64,000 nucleotides of DNA from Methanoregulaceae archaeon. GTDB lineage: Archaea > Halobacteriota > Methanomicrobia > Methanomicrobiales > Methanospirillaceae. Positions 50,929 to 60,253 of the stretch are shown one piece after another. Both the position numbers and the translations under genes were made by a program. Under the pieces are notes generated by a model. It saw only the letters and a list, made by a program, of their open reading frames with translations. It searched no databases and had not been told where the DNA came from. Each line of letters begins with the position of its first letter. Positions within the stretch are counted from its first letter, which is position 1. The DNA is taken from assembly GCA_015660965.1 (NCBI GenBank), contig JACTVG010000005.1, positions 1 through 64,000 on the forward strand, read 5' to 3'.

Positions 50929-51317
50929 TAGTAGCGGTGTAACAAAACCCCGCAATCGATTTGATCTCCTCCATCCCCATGAAGTTCAAATCCGAGGTGG
51001 TAAATTAAAAGATCAGTATTAATCTGCTTTGCTAGGGATATCATAGGTGGAATCATTTCTAGTGCTGGACGGATGGAATAGATGACATCTGCTTTTTCAT
51101 AGAGTACGATGTTAGGATTAAAAATATCGTCAATAATAAAATCCAGATGTTTAATAGGCAACCCCTCTTTTACGTCAGTACATCTGATACTTTTCCCTGC
51201 ATTGAGAATGATATCCGCTGCCTTTGTATTCGATCCAATCCCGATCTCAATAGCGAACTTGTATTTTTCTGCAATATAATTCCCAATACACGCTTCAATA
51301 TGTTTATACTCGTCCAT
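50895..51317 (-). CDS. UPF0146 family protein
   Basis: 140 residues from ATG 51317 (MDEYKHIEACIGNYIAEKYK), the typical start; the open frame continues into the divergent gene. Rossmann-like with IEIGIGSNTKAADIILNAGK, resembling a short SAM-binding motif, then DVKEGLPIKHLDFIIDDIFN and ADVIYSIRPALEMIPPMISL, which are family signatures. Function unknown; a degenerate methyltransferase fold is plausible. Only 17 bases separate it from the divergent archaemetzincin start, and its 3' end overlaps rfcL by 34 bases. Confidence 0.88.
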   Translation of the reverse strand: MDEYKHIEACIGNYIAEKYKFAIEIGIGSNTKAADIILNAGKSIRCTDVKEGLPIKHLDFIIDDIFNPNIVLYEKADVIYSIRPALEMIPPMISLAKQINTDLLIYHLGFELHGDGGDQIDCGVLLHRYYHRRNPSKRVT

Positions 51318-51334
51318 TCCAACAGAATATAGCA

Positions 51335-51868
51335 ATGCATATCCATATTTTTTGGGATTCTCTTTCTCCTGCAGGACTTCAGATACCAGTTGGAAGAAAT
51401 ATCTCTTCAATAATCGGAGTTCGTGCGAGCATTTCCGACAACCCTATTCGTATGATGGGGTATGTTGAATCTCGAAAACAGATTAATGCACAGGTACTTC
51501 TAGATGGCATTCAGGTATATAAACATCATCATGACATCCATGATCCGGTTCTTCTTGTTATATCTCAGGATCTCTTCAATCCTGGTCATAACTTTGTATT
51601 TGGACTCGCACGAGAACCTGTTGGTGCTGCAGTGATTTCTTCTGCCCGTTTAGGGAATGAATATTATGGCAGGGAAACTTGCGATGACGATCTGATAGAT
51701 AGACTTTCTAAAGAAGGAGCACACGAACTCGGCCACTTGTTCGGTCTTGACCATTGTTCCAATCCAGAATGCATTATGTTTAAACCTGATACACTTGATG
51801 AACTTGATCGCAAAAAAAAGATATTTTGTGATAGTTGTAGGGTAAAACTACCTAGTCAAATAGAATAA
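51335..51868 (+). CDS. amzA: Archaemetzincin zinc metalloprotease
   Basis: 177 residues. Metzincin motif HELGHLFGLDH (HExxHxxGxxH) followed by CSNPECIMFKPDTLDELD and KKIFCDSCRVKL, the four-Cys pattern that defines archaemetzincins and binds a second zinc. Family members are intracellular; substrates are unknown. It starts at ATG 51335, 17 bases from the divergent UPF0146 gene, without an obvious ribosome-binding site, so its mRNA is probably leaderless. Confidence 0.92.
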   Translation: MHIHIFWDSLSPAGLQIPVGRNISSIIGVRASISDNPIRMMGYVESRKQINAQVLLDGIQVYKHHHDIHDPVLLVISQDLFNPGHNFVFGLAREPVGAAVISSARLGNEYYGRETCDDDLIDRLSKEGAHELGHLFGLDHCSNPECIMFKPDTLDELDRKKKIFCDSCRVKLPSQIE

Positions 51869-51927
51869 AATTAATCGAGATTGTTTTTTTATTCTTTAGG
51901 AATTTAGAAACAAATAATTTAAAAATT

Positions 51928-52896
51928 TTAGATTGATGGTTCTGGCGTCTTTTTTGTGACGTAGTATGCATGAATGGCTAATAGTAAGTAAATTGGGAAA
52001 AGAACGTTGTAAGTAATCCCCTCTCCGCCGATTTTAAAAAGCCAAACTGTTGCTGTAATATCAATCTGAAAGATCATCACACCATACCATTTTCCAAGAT
52101 AATTATAGCCCATTCCAGGAAGCATAAAGTTCAAGAATGCAGCAATCAGTGGATTTTTCTTAATTTTCGGTCTTCGAGAAAGACCCCGTGGTAAATAGAG
52201 CAACTTAATTCTGCATTTTGGTGATGCAAGGACAGCTTTCCATCGTACTTCACTATTTTCATCTGCTAGTGAATTCATTAAAGCGGGTGTAGCATCAGGA
52301 TCTTTGATATCACCGAGGACCTCAACCGCTTTCATTCTGACATTGCTATCCTTGTCTTTAAGTACATGAGTGAGTGCTGGAATTGCAGGTTTTCCGATCA
52401 ATTGAACTGCCTTCCATTCTTGCATGCCAAGAAAATAAAACGCTTTTTCGGTAATGTCAGGAGGTATCCACCCAATCTTTGCGAGGGAGAATGCTGAACC
52501 AAAACGGACGTATTTATCATTATCTCGAAGTGCTTTTACTAATGGATCAATTGCTCTCGGATCGCCAATCTCACCAAGCGCAATTGCAGCTTGCCAGCGG
52601 ATTTCACTGTTTTCATCTTTCAGAGCTACTAAAAGGGTTGGAACTGATTTTGGATCTTTCATCTGGGAAAAGGCGTTTATAATTCCGAGTTTGACGTCTT
52701 TATTATTCGATTTAAATGCCTTGAGAAGTGCATTCATCGCATCTGGACCAATCTCACCTAACACTCGTGTCGCTTCGGAATGAACGTCAAAATCATTATA
52801 TTGGAGTGCTTTGATTAACCTAGGGATGTCTCTTTTTGATTTTAATTTTATGATATCTGGTTTTTTGGGTTTGAAAAAATCTGGTATTTTAATCAT
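51928..52896 (-). CDS. HEAT-repeat protein with C-terminal membrane region
   Basis: About 322 residues from ATG 52896 (MIKIPDFFKPKKPDIIKLKS), with GGTG upstream. HEAT/PBS-lyase repeats of about 31 residues cover residues 30-230, with recurring phrases such as ALKDENSEIRWQAAIALGEI and DPRAIDPLVKALRDNDKYVR. A linker (LYLPRGLSRRPKIKKNP) leads to two membrane helices (FLNFMLPGMGYNYLGKWYGV, YNVLFPIYLLLAIHAYYVTK). It is a tandem paralogue of the gene upstream, 4 bases away. HEAT arrays bind proteins; some relatives serve as lyases or assembly factors. Partner unknown. Confidence 0.85.
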   Translation of the reverse strand: MIKIPDFFKPKKPDIIKLKSKRDIPRLIKALQYNDFDVHSEATRVLGEIGPDAMNALLKAFKSNNKDVKLGIINAFSQMKDPKSVPTLLVALKDENSEIRWQAAIALGEIGDPRAIDPLVKALRDNDKYVRFGSAFSLAKIGWIPPDITEKAFYFLGMQEWKAVQLIGKPAIPALTHVLKDKDSNVRMKAVEVLGDIKDPDATPALMNSLADENSEVRWKAVLASPKCRIKLLYLPRGLSRRPKIKKNPLIAAFLNFMLPGMGYNYLGKWYGVMIFQIDITATVWLFKIGGEGITYNVLFPIYLLLAIHAYYVTKKTPEPSI

Positions 52897-52900
52897 GATT

Positions 52901-53872
52901 TCACCACGCCTTTTCGGATTCCTGTTTTGCCATAAAGTAAGTCTGGATCGCAAATAGTCCGGTCATAGGCCACAGAATAAGGAATGGTAAGAAAAACCCA
53001 AATTCAAGCTGTGATAGGACAATGATTGTCATGTAACTTGTGAAAACGAGAAATGCCCACCATCTTCCCATAAGGTGATACCCCAATCCAAAAAAGAAAA
53101 AATTCAGTAAAGCTAATCCATAAGGGTTATGTCCAGGACGAGGACTTTTTGAGAGACCCCATGGCATATGAATATTTGAAACTCCGCATTTTTTTGATGA
53201 AAGTACTGCTTTCCACCTCACATTGCGATCAGTATCTTTTAAAGCCGTCATACAAGCTTTTTGACCTTGAATGCCACCAATATCTCCAATAAGTTCAATG
53301 ATTTTTAAACGAATCAATGGATGTTTCTCTTTTAGCATGTGTAGTAGGGGGTCAATAGCAGGTTTTCCAATTTTTTTAACGCTATTCCAATCTTGAACTG
53401 CAATTTGGTAGTACGTCGTTTCAGCATCATCGTTTGGATGCCAACCCATCAACTCCAAACTTTTAGCTGAACCGTATCGAACATATCGGTCAGTATCGGT
53501 TAATGCTCGGACAAGGTAGGGGATACTAACATGTTCACCGATTTCGCCGAGAGCGACAGCTGCCGCCCAACGAATTTCGCTATTATTATCTGAAAAAAGG
53601 ATATTGATCAATTTATCAATGGCACGTGGATCTCGAATGCATCCGAGTGCTTCTATAGCTCCAAGTCTGACATTAATACTCTCATGATTAATGAATCTGA
53701 GAAGGTAGGGAGTTGCATCAGGGCCCATCGTACCTAATGCACTTGCTGCATGCCATTGTGCGTTAAAATCCCCACTATCGAATAATCGAATAAGACCCCT
53801 TATGTTCCGGGTCCTTGTCAGTTCTTCGATATTAGGATTTTTTTTAAAAATGTTTTTTAATACAAAGGGCAT
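52901..53872 (-). CDS. HEAT-repeat protein with C-terminal membrane region (paralogue)
   Basis: 323 residues. Same architecture as the next gene: N-terminal basic segment, HEAT repeats (ALGTMGPDATPYLLRFINHE, DPRAIDKLINILFSDNNSEI, WAAAVALGEIGEHVSIPYLV), linker IHMPWGLSKSPRPGHNP, then two membrane helices (GLALLNFFFFGLGYHLMGRW, FLPFLILWPMTGLFAIQTYF). The matching NP-xx-A-x-LNF-xx-GxGY motif at the start of the membrane part of both proteins shows a shared ancestor. Upstream of the second copy by 4 bases, so they are co-transcribed, perhaps as a heteromer. Confidence 0.86.
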   Translation of the reverse strand: MPFVLKNIFKKNPNIEELTRTRNIRGLIRLFDSGDFNAQWHAASALGTMGPDATPYLLRFINHESINVRLGAIEALGCIRDPRAIDKLINILFSDNNSEIRWAAAVALGEIGEHVSIPYLVRALTDTDRYVRYGSAKSLELMGWHPNDDAETTYYQIAVQDWNSVKKIGKPAIDPLLHMLKEKHPLIRLKIIELIGDIGGIQGQKACMTALKDTDRNVRWKAVLSSKKCGVSNIHMPWGLSKSPRPGHNPYGLALLNFFFFGLGYHLMGRWWAFLVFTSYMTIIVLSQLEFGFFLPFLILWPMTGLFAIQTYFMAKQESEKAW

Positions 53873-54068
53873 ATTGCGACTCCGTAACCTATCCAGAATT
53901 CCTTAATGTTGAGATTGACATCCTTTCTTTATCATAATTTTGGATTGTATTAATCCCTTCGAATTGTTATCTCCAACTAAAAAATTTTAGATGTATCCTT
54001 TTCAAGGAAGAACACGCAGATACATGATATAATAAAATACAGCTTGAAATGCACTGCTAAGGAACACT

Positions 54069-55052
54069 ATGATCTGTTCTGCCATAACAGGAACGCAATT
54101 TTCTGCCCATGACCTTCCGGGTCATCCTGAATGTAATGCACGTCTCAATATTGCATGTAGTGGAATCGATCCGCATTGTTCGATATATCCCCCACAAATG
54201 TGTTCAAGGGAAGATTTAGAACGGGTCCATGATCGATCGTATATCAATTGGCTACATGATCGATGTCAAGAAACGGAGATGGTGAAGTATCTCGATCCCG
54301 ACACGTATATTACCCATCATTCCTTCGATATTGCAACACTCGCTGCAGGGAGTGCGATCACAGCGATTGATAGGGCGCTCAATGGCGAACACTGTTTTGC
54401 ATTGATAAGACCCCCGGGCCATCACGCTGAGCACAACCGAGCGATGGGATTTTGCCTTTTGAATAATATAGCAATCGCTGCCATGAGTGCCTTGAAAAAA
54501 GTTGATCGCATTGCTATTGTGGACTGGGATTATCACCATGGAAATGGTACCCAACACACTTTCTATTCATCTAACCAAGTGCTATACTGTTCAGTCCACC
54601 AGTGCGATGCATTTCCTTTTTCTGGCAGTCTACAAGAGACAGGAAGCGGTGATGGCCAAGGGTTCACAATTAATGCGCCATTAAATGCAAATTCAACAAT
54701 CGCGGATTACGTTGCTATATTTTCAAACATTTTTATTCCAGCTATTGAACGATTCAAACCGGATGTGACTATCGTATCTGCAGGACAAGATATACTCTTT
54801 GATGATCCTATTGGGATGATGAATATATATCCTGTGGATTTTGAAATAATGACGAGATTACTCCTCCCCTCTGGCGAAAGAGCTCTCGCGTTTATACTCG
54901 AAGGGGGATATGGCCCCTCTCATGGTGAGGCAATAGCAAGTATCTTCAGAGCACTACGTTCAAAACGGGAGATAGAAACTACATTTGGTGAACCCCAGAG
55001 AAGCACCCGTGACTTAGTTTCAGTTCTTAAAAAGATTCAGAGAATTGAATAG
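54069..55052 (+). CDS. Histone deacetylase-superfamily hydrolase
   Basis: 327 residues. Motifs ALIRPPGHHAEHNRAMGFCL, IAIVDWDYHHGNGTQHTFYS and SAGQDILFDDP provide the His pair, zinc ligands (D-x-H and D) and the terminal acid of the arginase/deacetylase fold. It begins ITGTQFSAHDLPGHPECNAR, like acetoin-utilisation and acetylpolyamine amidohydrolases. The usual substrates are acetylated amines or acetyl-lysine in proteins; no evidence here chooses between them. Flanked by HEAT-repeat genes on both sides. RBS AAGGA is 5 bases before the ATG, with a TATA-like TGATATAATA at 54025. Confidence 0.9.
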   Translation: MICSAITGTQFSAHDLPGHPECNARLNIACSGIDPHCSIYPPQMCSREDLERVHDRSYINWLHDRCQETEMVKYLDPDTYITHHSFDIATLAAGSAITAIDRALNGEHCFALIRPPGHHAEHNRAMGFCLLNNIAIAAMSALKKVDRIAIVDWDYHHGNGTQHTFYSSNQVLYCSVHQCDAFPFSGSLQETGSGDGQGFTINAPLNANSTIADYVAIFSNIFIPAIERFKPDVTIVSAGQDILFDDPIGMMNIYPVDFEIMTRLLLPSGERALAFILEGGYGPSHGEAIASIFRALRSKREIETTFGEPQRSTRDLVSVLKKIQRIE

Positions 55053-55102
55053 ATCTTTTTGAAGAAAAGGAAATATCAACTTCCATATTGGTAAATGTTT
55101 TT

Positions 55103-55462
55103 TCATTTGATCATTTGACGTTTAATTTCAGCTAGTGCTTCTTCAATAATTTCTCGGTTATCGTCTGCCTCAATTCGATACAATTGCTGAAGGGGAGCAA
55201 GTGCTCGAACATCACCAATTGAGCCCAATGCCCATATGACTTTTACCCTTACCCGACGATCATCATCACTAAGAGCATCTATGAGTGGTTCAACCGCTCG
55301 AGGATCACCTAACCTTCCAAGGGAATCAGCAGCTTTCCACCGCTTTCCCGGATTTTCATCTGAAAGATTTCTGATGTAATAGTTAAACCGATCCTCAACG
55401 CTATCATCTCTTTCCGAATTTTTTTCGTCTGAAGATGAGGGATCAAGATCTTGCATTATCAT
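55103..55462 (-). CDS. Small soluble HEAT-repeat protein
   Basis: 119 residues (ATG 55462 or 55456). An acidic Ser/Asp N-terminus (SSSDEKNSERDDSVEDRFNY) precedes about two and a half HEAT repeats (KRWKAADSLGRLGDPRAVEP, then LIDALSDDDRRVRVKVIWAL, then GSIGDVRALAPLQQL). No membrane part. The phrases are very close to those of the two larger HEAT proteins 2-3 kb away, so it is probably a family member that may bind similar partners. Confidence 0.85.
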   Translation of the reverse strand: MIMQDLDPSSSDEKNSERDDSVEDRFNYYIRNLSDENPGKRWKAADSLGRLGDPRAVEPLIDALSDDDRRVRVKVIWALGSIGDVRALAPLQQLYRIEADDNREIIEEALAEIKRQMIK

Positions 55463-55491
55463 CGCATCATGACAATGATTAAGTTAAGTTG

Positions 55492-55677
55492 TCATTTATC
55501 AGATCGGAGTTTACCCGCTTTCCCGATATTCTCAAGTTCATGTTCATCGATCATAATATTGACCAACTCGGGTTCTATACCAAGTGTTTTTACAAGCGTA
55601 TTGGTAAACTCTCTAACAATTCTGCGTTTCTGTTCCGTTGACCACCCTTTTTTCATTTTTAGAATAACAACCGGCAT
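55492..55677 (-). CDS. 4-oxalocrotonate tautomerase-family protein
   Basis: 61 residues from ATG 55677 (MPVVILKMKKGWSTEQKRRI), with GGAGG 7 bases upstream; a longer frame adds five residues that would mask Pro-1. The N-terminal Pro after Met removal is the catalytic base of the family, and Arg residues in the helix follow in the expected place. Family enzymes tautomerise or dehalogenate small carbonyl compounds; the archaeal substrate is unknown. 29 bases upstream of the small HEAT gene, probably co-transcribed. Confidence 0.85.
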   Translation of the reverse strand: MPVVILKMKKGWSTEQKRRIVREFTNTLVKTLGIEPELVNIMIDEHELENIGKAGKLRSDK

Positions 55678-55858
55678 GGAATTACCTCCCAACTGTTCTT
55701 AAATTAGAAATTAGGAAGTATTTAGATCTACAGATTCGCATGTTCGAATAAATAGTCCTACTTAAAGTCGCTTGGTCGGAATGTAATAGTTGCTTTCACT
55801 TTCATGCCCCAAAATAAATCTCTTTAATATCCGCAACTGAAAGGTACTGCACATTAAC

Positions 55859-58666
55859 ATGAAAAATATCAAAATCAAAGGCGCACGCCAACATAATCTA
55901 AAAAATATCAATGTTGAAATACCGCGGGACAAACTCGTAGTTATAACCGGGGTATCAGGATCTGGGAAATCTACACTTGCTTTTGACACCCTGTATGCGG
56001 AAGGACAACGTCGATATGTCGAATCTCTCTCTACGTACGCAAGGCAATTTTTAGGTCTAATGCAGAAGCCTGATGTTGACAGTATCGAAGGACTTTCACC
56101 TGCAATTTCAATCGAACAAAAAACAACAAGTAAAAATCCCCGCAGTACAGTCGGTACCACGACTGAGATTTATGATTACCTTCGACTTCTCTTTGCTCGC
56201 ATCGGGATCCCTCACTGTCCTGACCATAACATCCCGATTGCCGCTCAGACACCTGATAAAATCTCCGACCAAATTGCTGCAGAACATTCCGGTATGGTCA
56301 CGGTATTGTCTCCTATCGTCAGACAAAAAAAGGGTACTTACCAGCAGCTCCTTCGAGATCTGAACAAGGAAGGATATGCACGGGTTCGGGTCAACAAGGA
56401 AATAATCCGTACTGATGAAGAAATTAATCTCGAACGTTATAAAAAACAGGATATCGAAATTGTTATCGATCGATGTGAGACCGCTGATCGTTCACGTCTT
56501 ACTGAAGCCGTTGAAAACGCACTGAAAAAATCAGAAGGCCTTATTCTTATTGTAGATGAAGGAGGTAAAGAGGCTACGTACTCTTCGCTTCTCGCATGTC
56601 CCGTTTGTGGAATGGCTTTTGAGGAACTTCAACCCAGGATGTTTTCGTTTAACAGCCCATTCGGTGCCTGCGAAGACTGTCATGGTCTTGGTGTCAAAAT
56701 GGAGTTCGACCCCGACCTCATAATTCCCAATAAACGTAAATGTATTGCTGATGGTGCGATCGCTCTCTATCGAAATCCTATGGATGGGTTCCGTGGTCAA
56801 TATCTTGGAACTGTCGCCCAACACTACGGATTTGATGCTCTTACCCCGATTAAGGATCTAACAGAAACGCAATATAATGCCCTAATGTTTGGGTCAACAG
56901 ACCGGATGCGATTTTCTATGAGCATGAAAAACGGCGACGCTCAATGGTCACATGTTGGGTCATGGGAAGGGCTTCTCCCCCAAGCAGCTCGGCTTTATTC
57001 CCAAACTCAATCTGAGTATCGGAAACGTGAGCTTGAGAGCTTCATGAGAGTATTTGATTGCCCGACGTGCAAGGGAAAACGGTTAAAAAAGAAAGTACTT
57101 GCTGTGAGAATTGATGACAAATCCATTATCGATGTAACCGATCTATCAGTAAGCTCGTGTCGGCAATTCTTTTCAAGACTACCCTTATCACCAAAAGAGG
57201 AGGAGATCGCACGACAAGTGATCAAAGAGATCCGTAGCCGATTGGACTTTTTAGAGAAAGTCGGACTCGGTTACCTCACACTTTCACGTAATGCTGGAAC
57301 ACTTTCTGGTGGGGAAGCGCAACGAATTCGTTTAGCAACCCAAATCGGTTCTAACCTTATGGGGGTGCTCTATGTTCTCGACGAACCTTCAATCGGTCTT
57401 CATCAGCGAGATAACAAGAAATTAATTGACACGTTACGTACCCTCCGTGATCTAGGTAATACTTTAATTGTTGTCGAACATGACGAGGATATGATACGGT
57501 CCGCCGACCACGTAATCGATATGGGGCCAGGAGCTGGTCTCCACGGTGGAGATGTAGTCGCAGAAGGAACACCGAAACAAATCATACAGAATAAGCATTC
57601 TCTGACTGGGCAATATCTTGCAGGAATTAAAAAAATAGATGTTCCGAAAAAACGAAGGGTAAGCGACCGTTTTATCACAGTTTTTGGCTGTAAAGAGAAC
57701 AATTTAAAGAATATCGATGTAAAATTTCCGATCGGCTTACTCACGCTAGTAACTGGGGTATCTGGAAGTGGGAAGTCTACTCTCGTGTATGAGACTCTTT
57801 ACAAGGGAATGATGAAAAGACTTCATGATTCACGAGATCTCCCCGGTGTTCATGACGATATTGTCACCGATTCGGTAATTGATAAAGTAATTGTAATTGA
57901 TCAATCACCAATTGGAAGGACACCACGTAGCAATCCAGCGACATACACCAAAGTTTTTGATGATATCCGTAAAATTTTTGCGGAAACCAAAGAAGCAAAA
58001 ATGCGGGGATACAAACCGGGTCGGTTCTCGTTTAATTTACGTGGTGGACGGTGTGAAGCTTGCGAGGGTGATGGACTGATCCGGATTGAGATGAACTTCC
58101 TTCCTGATGTCTATATCGAGTGTGAGGAATGTAAGGGAAAACGATACAACCGAGAAACCCTTGAGGTGAAGTATAAAGGGAAGTCCATTGCCAATGTTCT
58201 TGACATGAGTGTTGAGGAAGCTCTTACTCTCTTTGAAAATATCCCATCAATTCGAAGTAAGCTTGAATTGCTCACACGTGTTGGTCTTGATTACATCAAA
58301 CTCGGGCAGAGTGCGACAACACTCTCTGGTGGAGAGGCGCAACGAATTAAACTGACAAGGGAACTTGCCAAACGGGCGACAGGTAAGACGCTCTATTTAC
58401 TTGACGAACCGACTACGGGTCTCCATTTCGATGATACCAAGAAACTGATCAAGGTTCTTGATGATCTAGTTGCAAAGGGAAACACAGTTGTTGTGATCGA
58501 GCATAATCTCGATGTGATCAAATCAGCTGACTACATTATTGACATAGGACCTGAAGGTGGAGATGCCGGTGGTGAAATTGTGGCCATTGGTAGTCCTGAA
58601 GAAGTGGTCGAGAATATGAAGAGTTATACAAGCCAGTTCCTGAAACAAATGTTACAGCGTTCATGA
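55859..58666 (+). CDS. uvrA: Excinuclease ABC subunit A
   Basis: 935 residues, full length. Two ABC ATPase halves: Walker [16 protein letters not shown] and [16 protein letters not shown], signatures [17 protein letters not shown] and [17 protein letters not shown], Walker [18 protein letters not shown] and [15 protein letters not shown]. Zinc fingers [16 protein letters not shown] with [16 protein letters not shown], and CEACEGDG with CEECKGKR. It recognises lesions and loads UvrB. Bacterial-type nucleotide excision repair acquired by mesophilic methanogens. The stop overlaps the uvrC start (ATGA). Confidence 0.97.
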   Translation: MKNIKIKGARQHNLKNINVEIPRDKLVVITGVSGSGKSTLAFDTLYAEGQRRYVESLSTYARQFLGLMQKPDVDSIEGLSPAISIEQKTTSKNPRSTVGTTTEIYDYLRLLFARIGIPHCPDHNIPIAAQTPDKISDQIAAEHSGMVTVLSPIVRQKKGTYQQLLRDLNKEGYARVRVNKEIIRTDEEINLERYKKQDIEIVIDRCETADRSRLTEAVENALKKSEGLILIVDEGGKEATYSSLLACPVCGMAFEELQPRMFSFNSPFGACEDCHGLGVKMEFDPDLIIPNKRKCIADGAIALYRNPMDGFRGQYLGTVAQHYGFDALTPIKDLTETQYNALMFGSTDRMRFSMSMKNGDAQWSHVGSWEGLLPQAARLYSQTQSEYRKRELESFMRVFDCPTCKGKRLKKKVLAVRIDDKSIIDVTDLSVSSCRQFFSRLPLSPKEEEIARQVIKEIRSRLDFLEKVGLGYLTLSRNAGTLSGGEAQRIRLATQIGSNLMGVLYVLDEPSIGLHQRDNKKLIDTLRTLRDLGNTLIVVEHDEDMIRSADHVIDMGPGAGLHGGDVVAEGTPKQIIQNKHSLTGQYLAGIKKIDVPKKRRVSDRFITVFGCKENNLKNIDVKFPIGLLTLVTGVSGSGKSTLVYETLYKGMMKRLHDSRDLPGVHDDIVTDSVIDKVIVIDQSPIGRTPRSNPATYTKVFDDIRKIFAETKEAKMRGYKPGRFSFNLRGGRCEACEGDGLIRIEMNFLPDVYIECEECKGKRYNRETLEVKYKGKSIANVLDMSVEEALTLFENIPSIRSKLELLTRVGLDYIKLGQSATTLSGGEAQRIKLTRELAKRATGKTLYLLDEPTTGLHFDDTKKLIKVLDDLVAKGNTVVVIEHNLDVIKSADYIIDIGPEGGDAGGEIVAIGSPEEVVENMKSYTSQFLKQMLQRS

Positions 58667-60216
58667 TCGATCTTAACAGTCTCCCCCATGCTCCTGGCTG
58701 CTACCTTTTCAGTGATGCAACTGGAACGATCATCTATATCGGAAAGGCGAAGGATCTAAAAAAACGAATTACCAGTTATTTTCAAAAAACAGATCATGAT
58801 TCGAAGACTCAGAACCTAATCGCCCGCATTGCATCTTTAGATTATGTCGTTACCAATAGTGAGGTTGAAGCGCTCCTTCTCGAAAACAACCTGATAAAGA
58901 AACATCAACCGCGATATAACATTGATCTTAAGGATGCGAAACGGTTTGCATACATTGAATTATCAAATGAAGAATATCCACGGATTGGGATTGCACGACA
59001 CACCAAATTAAATGCAACATATTTTGGTCCTTTCGTTTCTGCCACCCAACGAGATCAGGTATTACGAGTAGTAAAGAAAATCTTCTGCCTTCGATCGTGC
59101 AAGAGACTACCAAAGTGGGCATGTTTACGTTACCATATGCATTCTTGCAGTGCTCCATGCATTGGCAAAATCAGTTCAGATGAATACTACAAACAGGTGG
59201 AAAAAGCAACTGCCCTCCTTAAAGGAAAGGGTAACGAATTGCTTAAATCTTTAAAAAATGAAATGGCGGAGATGTCAGCCCGACAAGAATTTGAGAAAGC
59301 TCTCACGATTCGTGATCAAATTACTGCGGTTGAACGGCTATCAGAACGTCAGCATGTCGAACGCCCAAGGCAGACAAATCAAGATATAATCTCTTATACT
59401 GTGGCGGATGGCACTGTCTTTCTCATGGTCTTTTCAGTTGAGAAAGGTCTGCTAACCGGAAAGCAAGAATACTCTTTTGAAAATCACGAGGATGTTTTTG
59501 ATGAATTTCTCGTTCAATACTATTCAGATCACATACCTCCGACTGAATTGATTCTACCGCATGATATTGATTCTGCCCTTTCGGAATTTCTCACTCAACA
59601 AAAAGGTGCAGTTGTACAAATAACTATACCAAAAATCGGAGAGAAGAAGAAACTTCTCGATTTGGTAAACAAGAATATTAGCCACACCTATTTACATGAT
59701 AAAGTTAAAGTCAATGAGCTTCAAAACGCCCTTGGACTTCCCACTCCTCCTTCAATAATCGAATGTTTTGATATCTCTCATATCTCGGGCACCTCTATGG
59801 TTGGTTCTATGGTACAATTCCGGAATGGAATTCCAAATAAGAAAAATTACCGTCGTTTCCGAATTAAATCAGTTGAAGGGATTGATGACGTTGCGTCTAT
59901 TGGTGAGGTAGTTACGCGTCGCTATCGCAGACTTATAGACGAAGGATCTCAATTACCAGATTTAGTCATAATTGATGGTGGAAAGGGGCAGCTTAGATCT
60001 GCACTCAAAGCAATCAAGAATCTTAATGTTCATTTACCTGTTATCGCGATTGCTAAGAAGGAAGAGGAAGTATATCTACCGAATGAAATGCTACCTCGAC
60101 TTCTCGACCGCAAAGGAGTTGCACTGAAATATATTCAACAGATCCGCGACGAAGCACATCGTTTTGCGATCAAATACCACCGAGTGTTGCGGAGGAAAAA
60201 GATAGTTGGAGATTAA
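58663..60216 (+). CDS. uvrC: Excinuclease ABC subunit C, lacking the C-terminal HhH domain
   Basis: 517 residues. GIY-YIG nuclease (APGCYLFSDATGTIIYIGKA) for 3' incision, UVR/UvrB-binding motif (MSARQEFEKALTIRDQI), and the RNase-H-like 5'-incision domain (ECFDISHISGTSMVGSMVQF, DLVIIDGGKGQLRSALKAIK). It ends after RDEAHRFAIKYHRVLRRKKI, where E. coli UvrC (610 residues) continues into a tandem helix-hairpin-helix domain; none follows here in any frame before uvrB. DNA binding by the complex may be altered. Four-base overlap with uvrA. Confidence 0.95.
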   Translation: MIDLNSLPHAPGCYLFSDATGTIIYIGKAKDLKKRITSYFQKTDHDSKTQNLIARIASLDYVVTNSEVEALLLENNLIKKHQPRYNIDLKDAKRFAYIELSNEEYPRIGIARHTKLNATYFGPFVSATQRDQVLRVVKKIFCLRSCKRLPKWACLRYHMHSCSAPCIGKISSDEYYKQVEKATALLKGKGNELLKSLKNEMAEMSARQEFEKALTIRDQITAVERLSERQHVERPRQTNQDIISYTVADGTVFLMVFSVEKGLLTGKQEYSFENHEDVFDEFLVQYYSDHIPPTELILPHDIDSALSEFLTQQKGAVVQITIPKIGEKKKLLDLVNKNISHTYLHDKVKVNELQNALGLPTPPSIIECFDISHISGTSMVGSMVQFRNGIPNKKNYRRFRIKSVEGIDDVASIGEVVTRRYRRLIDEGSQLPDLVIIDGGKGQLRSALKAIKNLNVHLPVIAIAKKEEEVYLPNEMLPRLLDRKGVALKYIQQIRDEAHRFAIKYHRVLRRKKIVGD

Positions 60217-60253
60217 CCTATGAAATTTCAGATCTTATAAGCATCTCAGCAGA

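Noticed and set aside
54069-55052. Functional pairing of the deacetylase-family enzyme with the histone gene
   Set aside because: The genes are 7 kb apart and archaeal histones have no tails; no sequence evidence links them.
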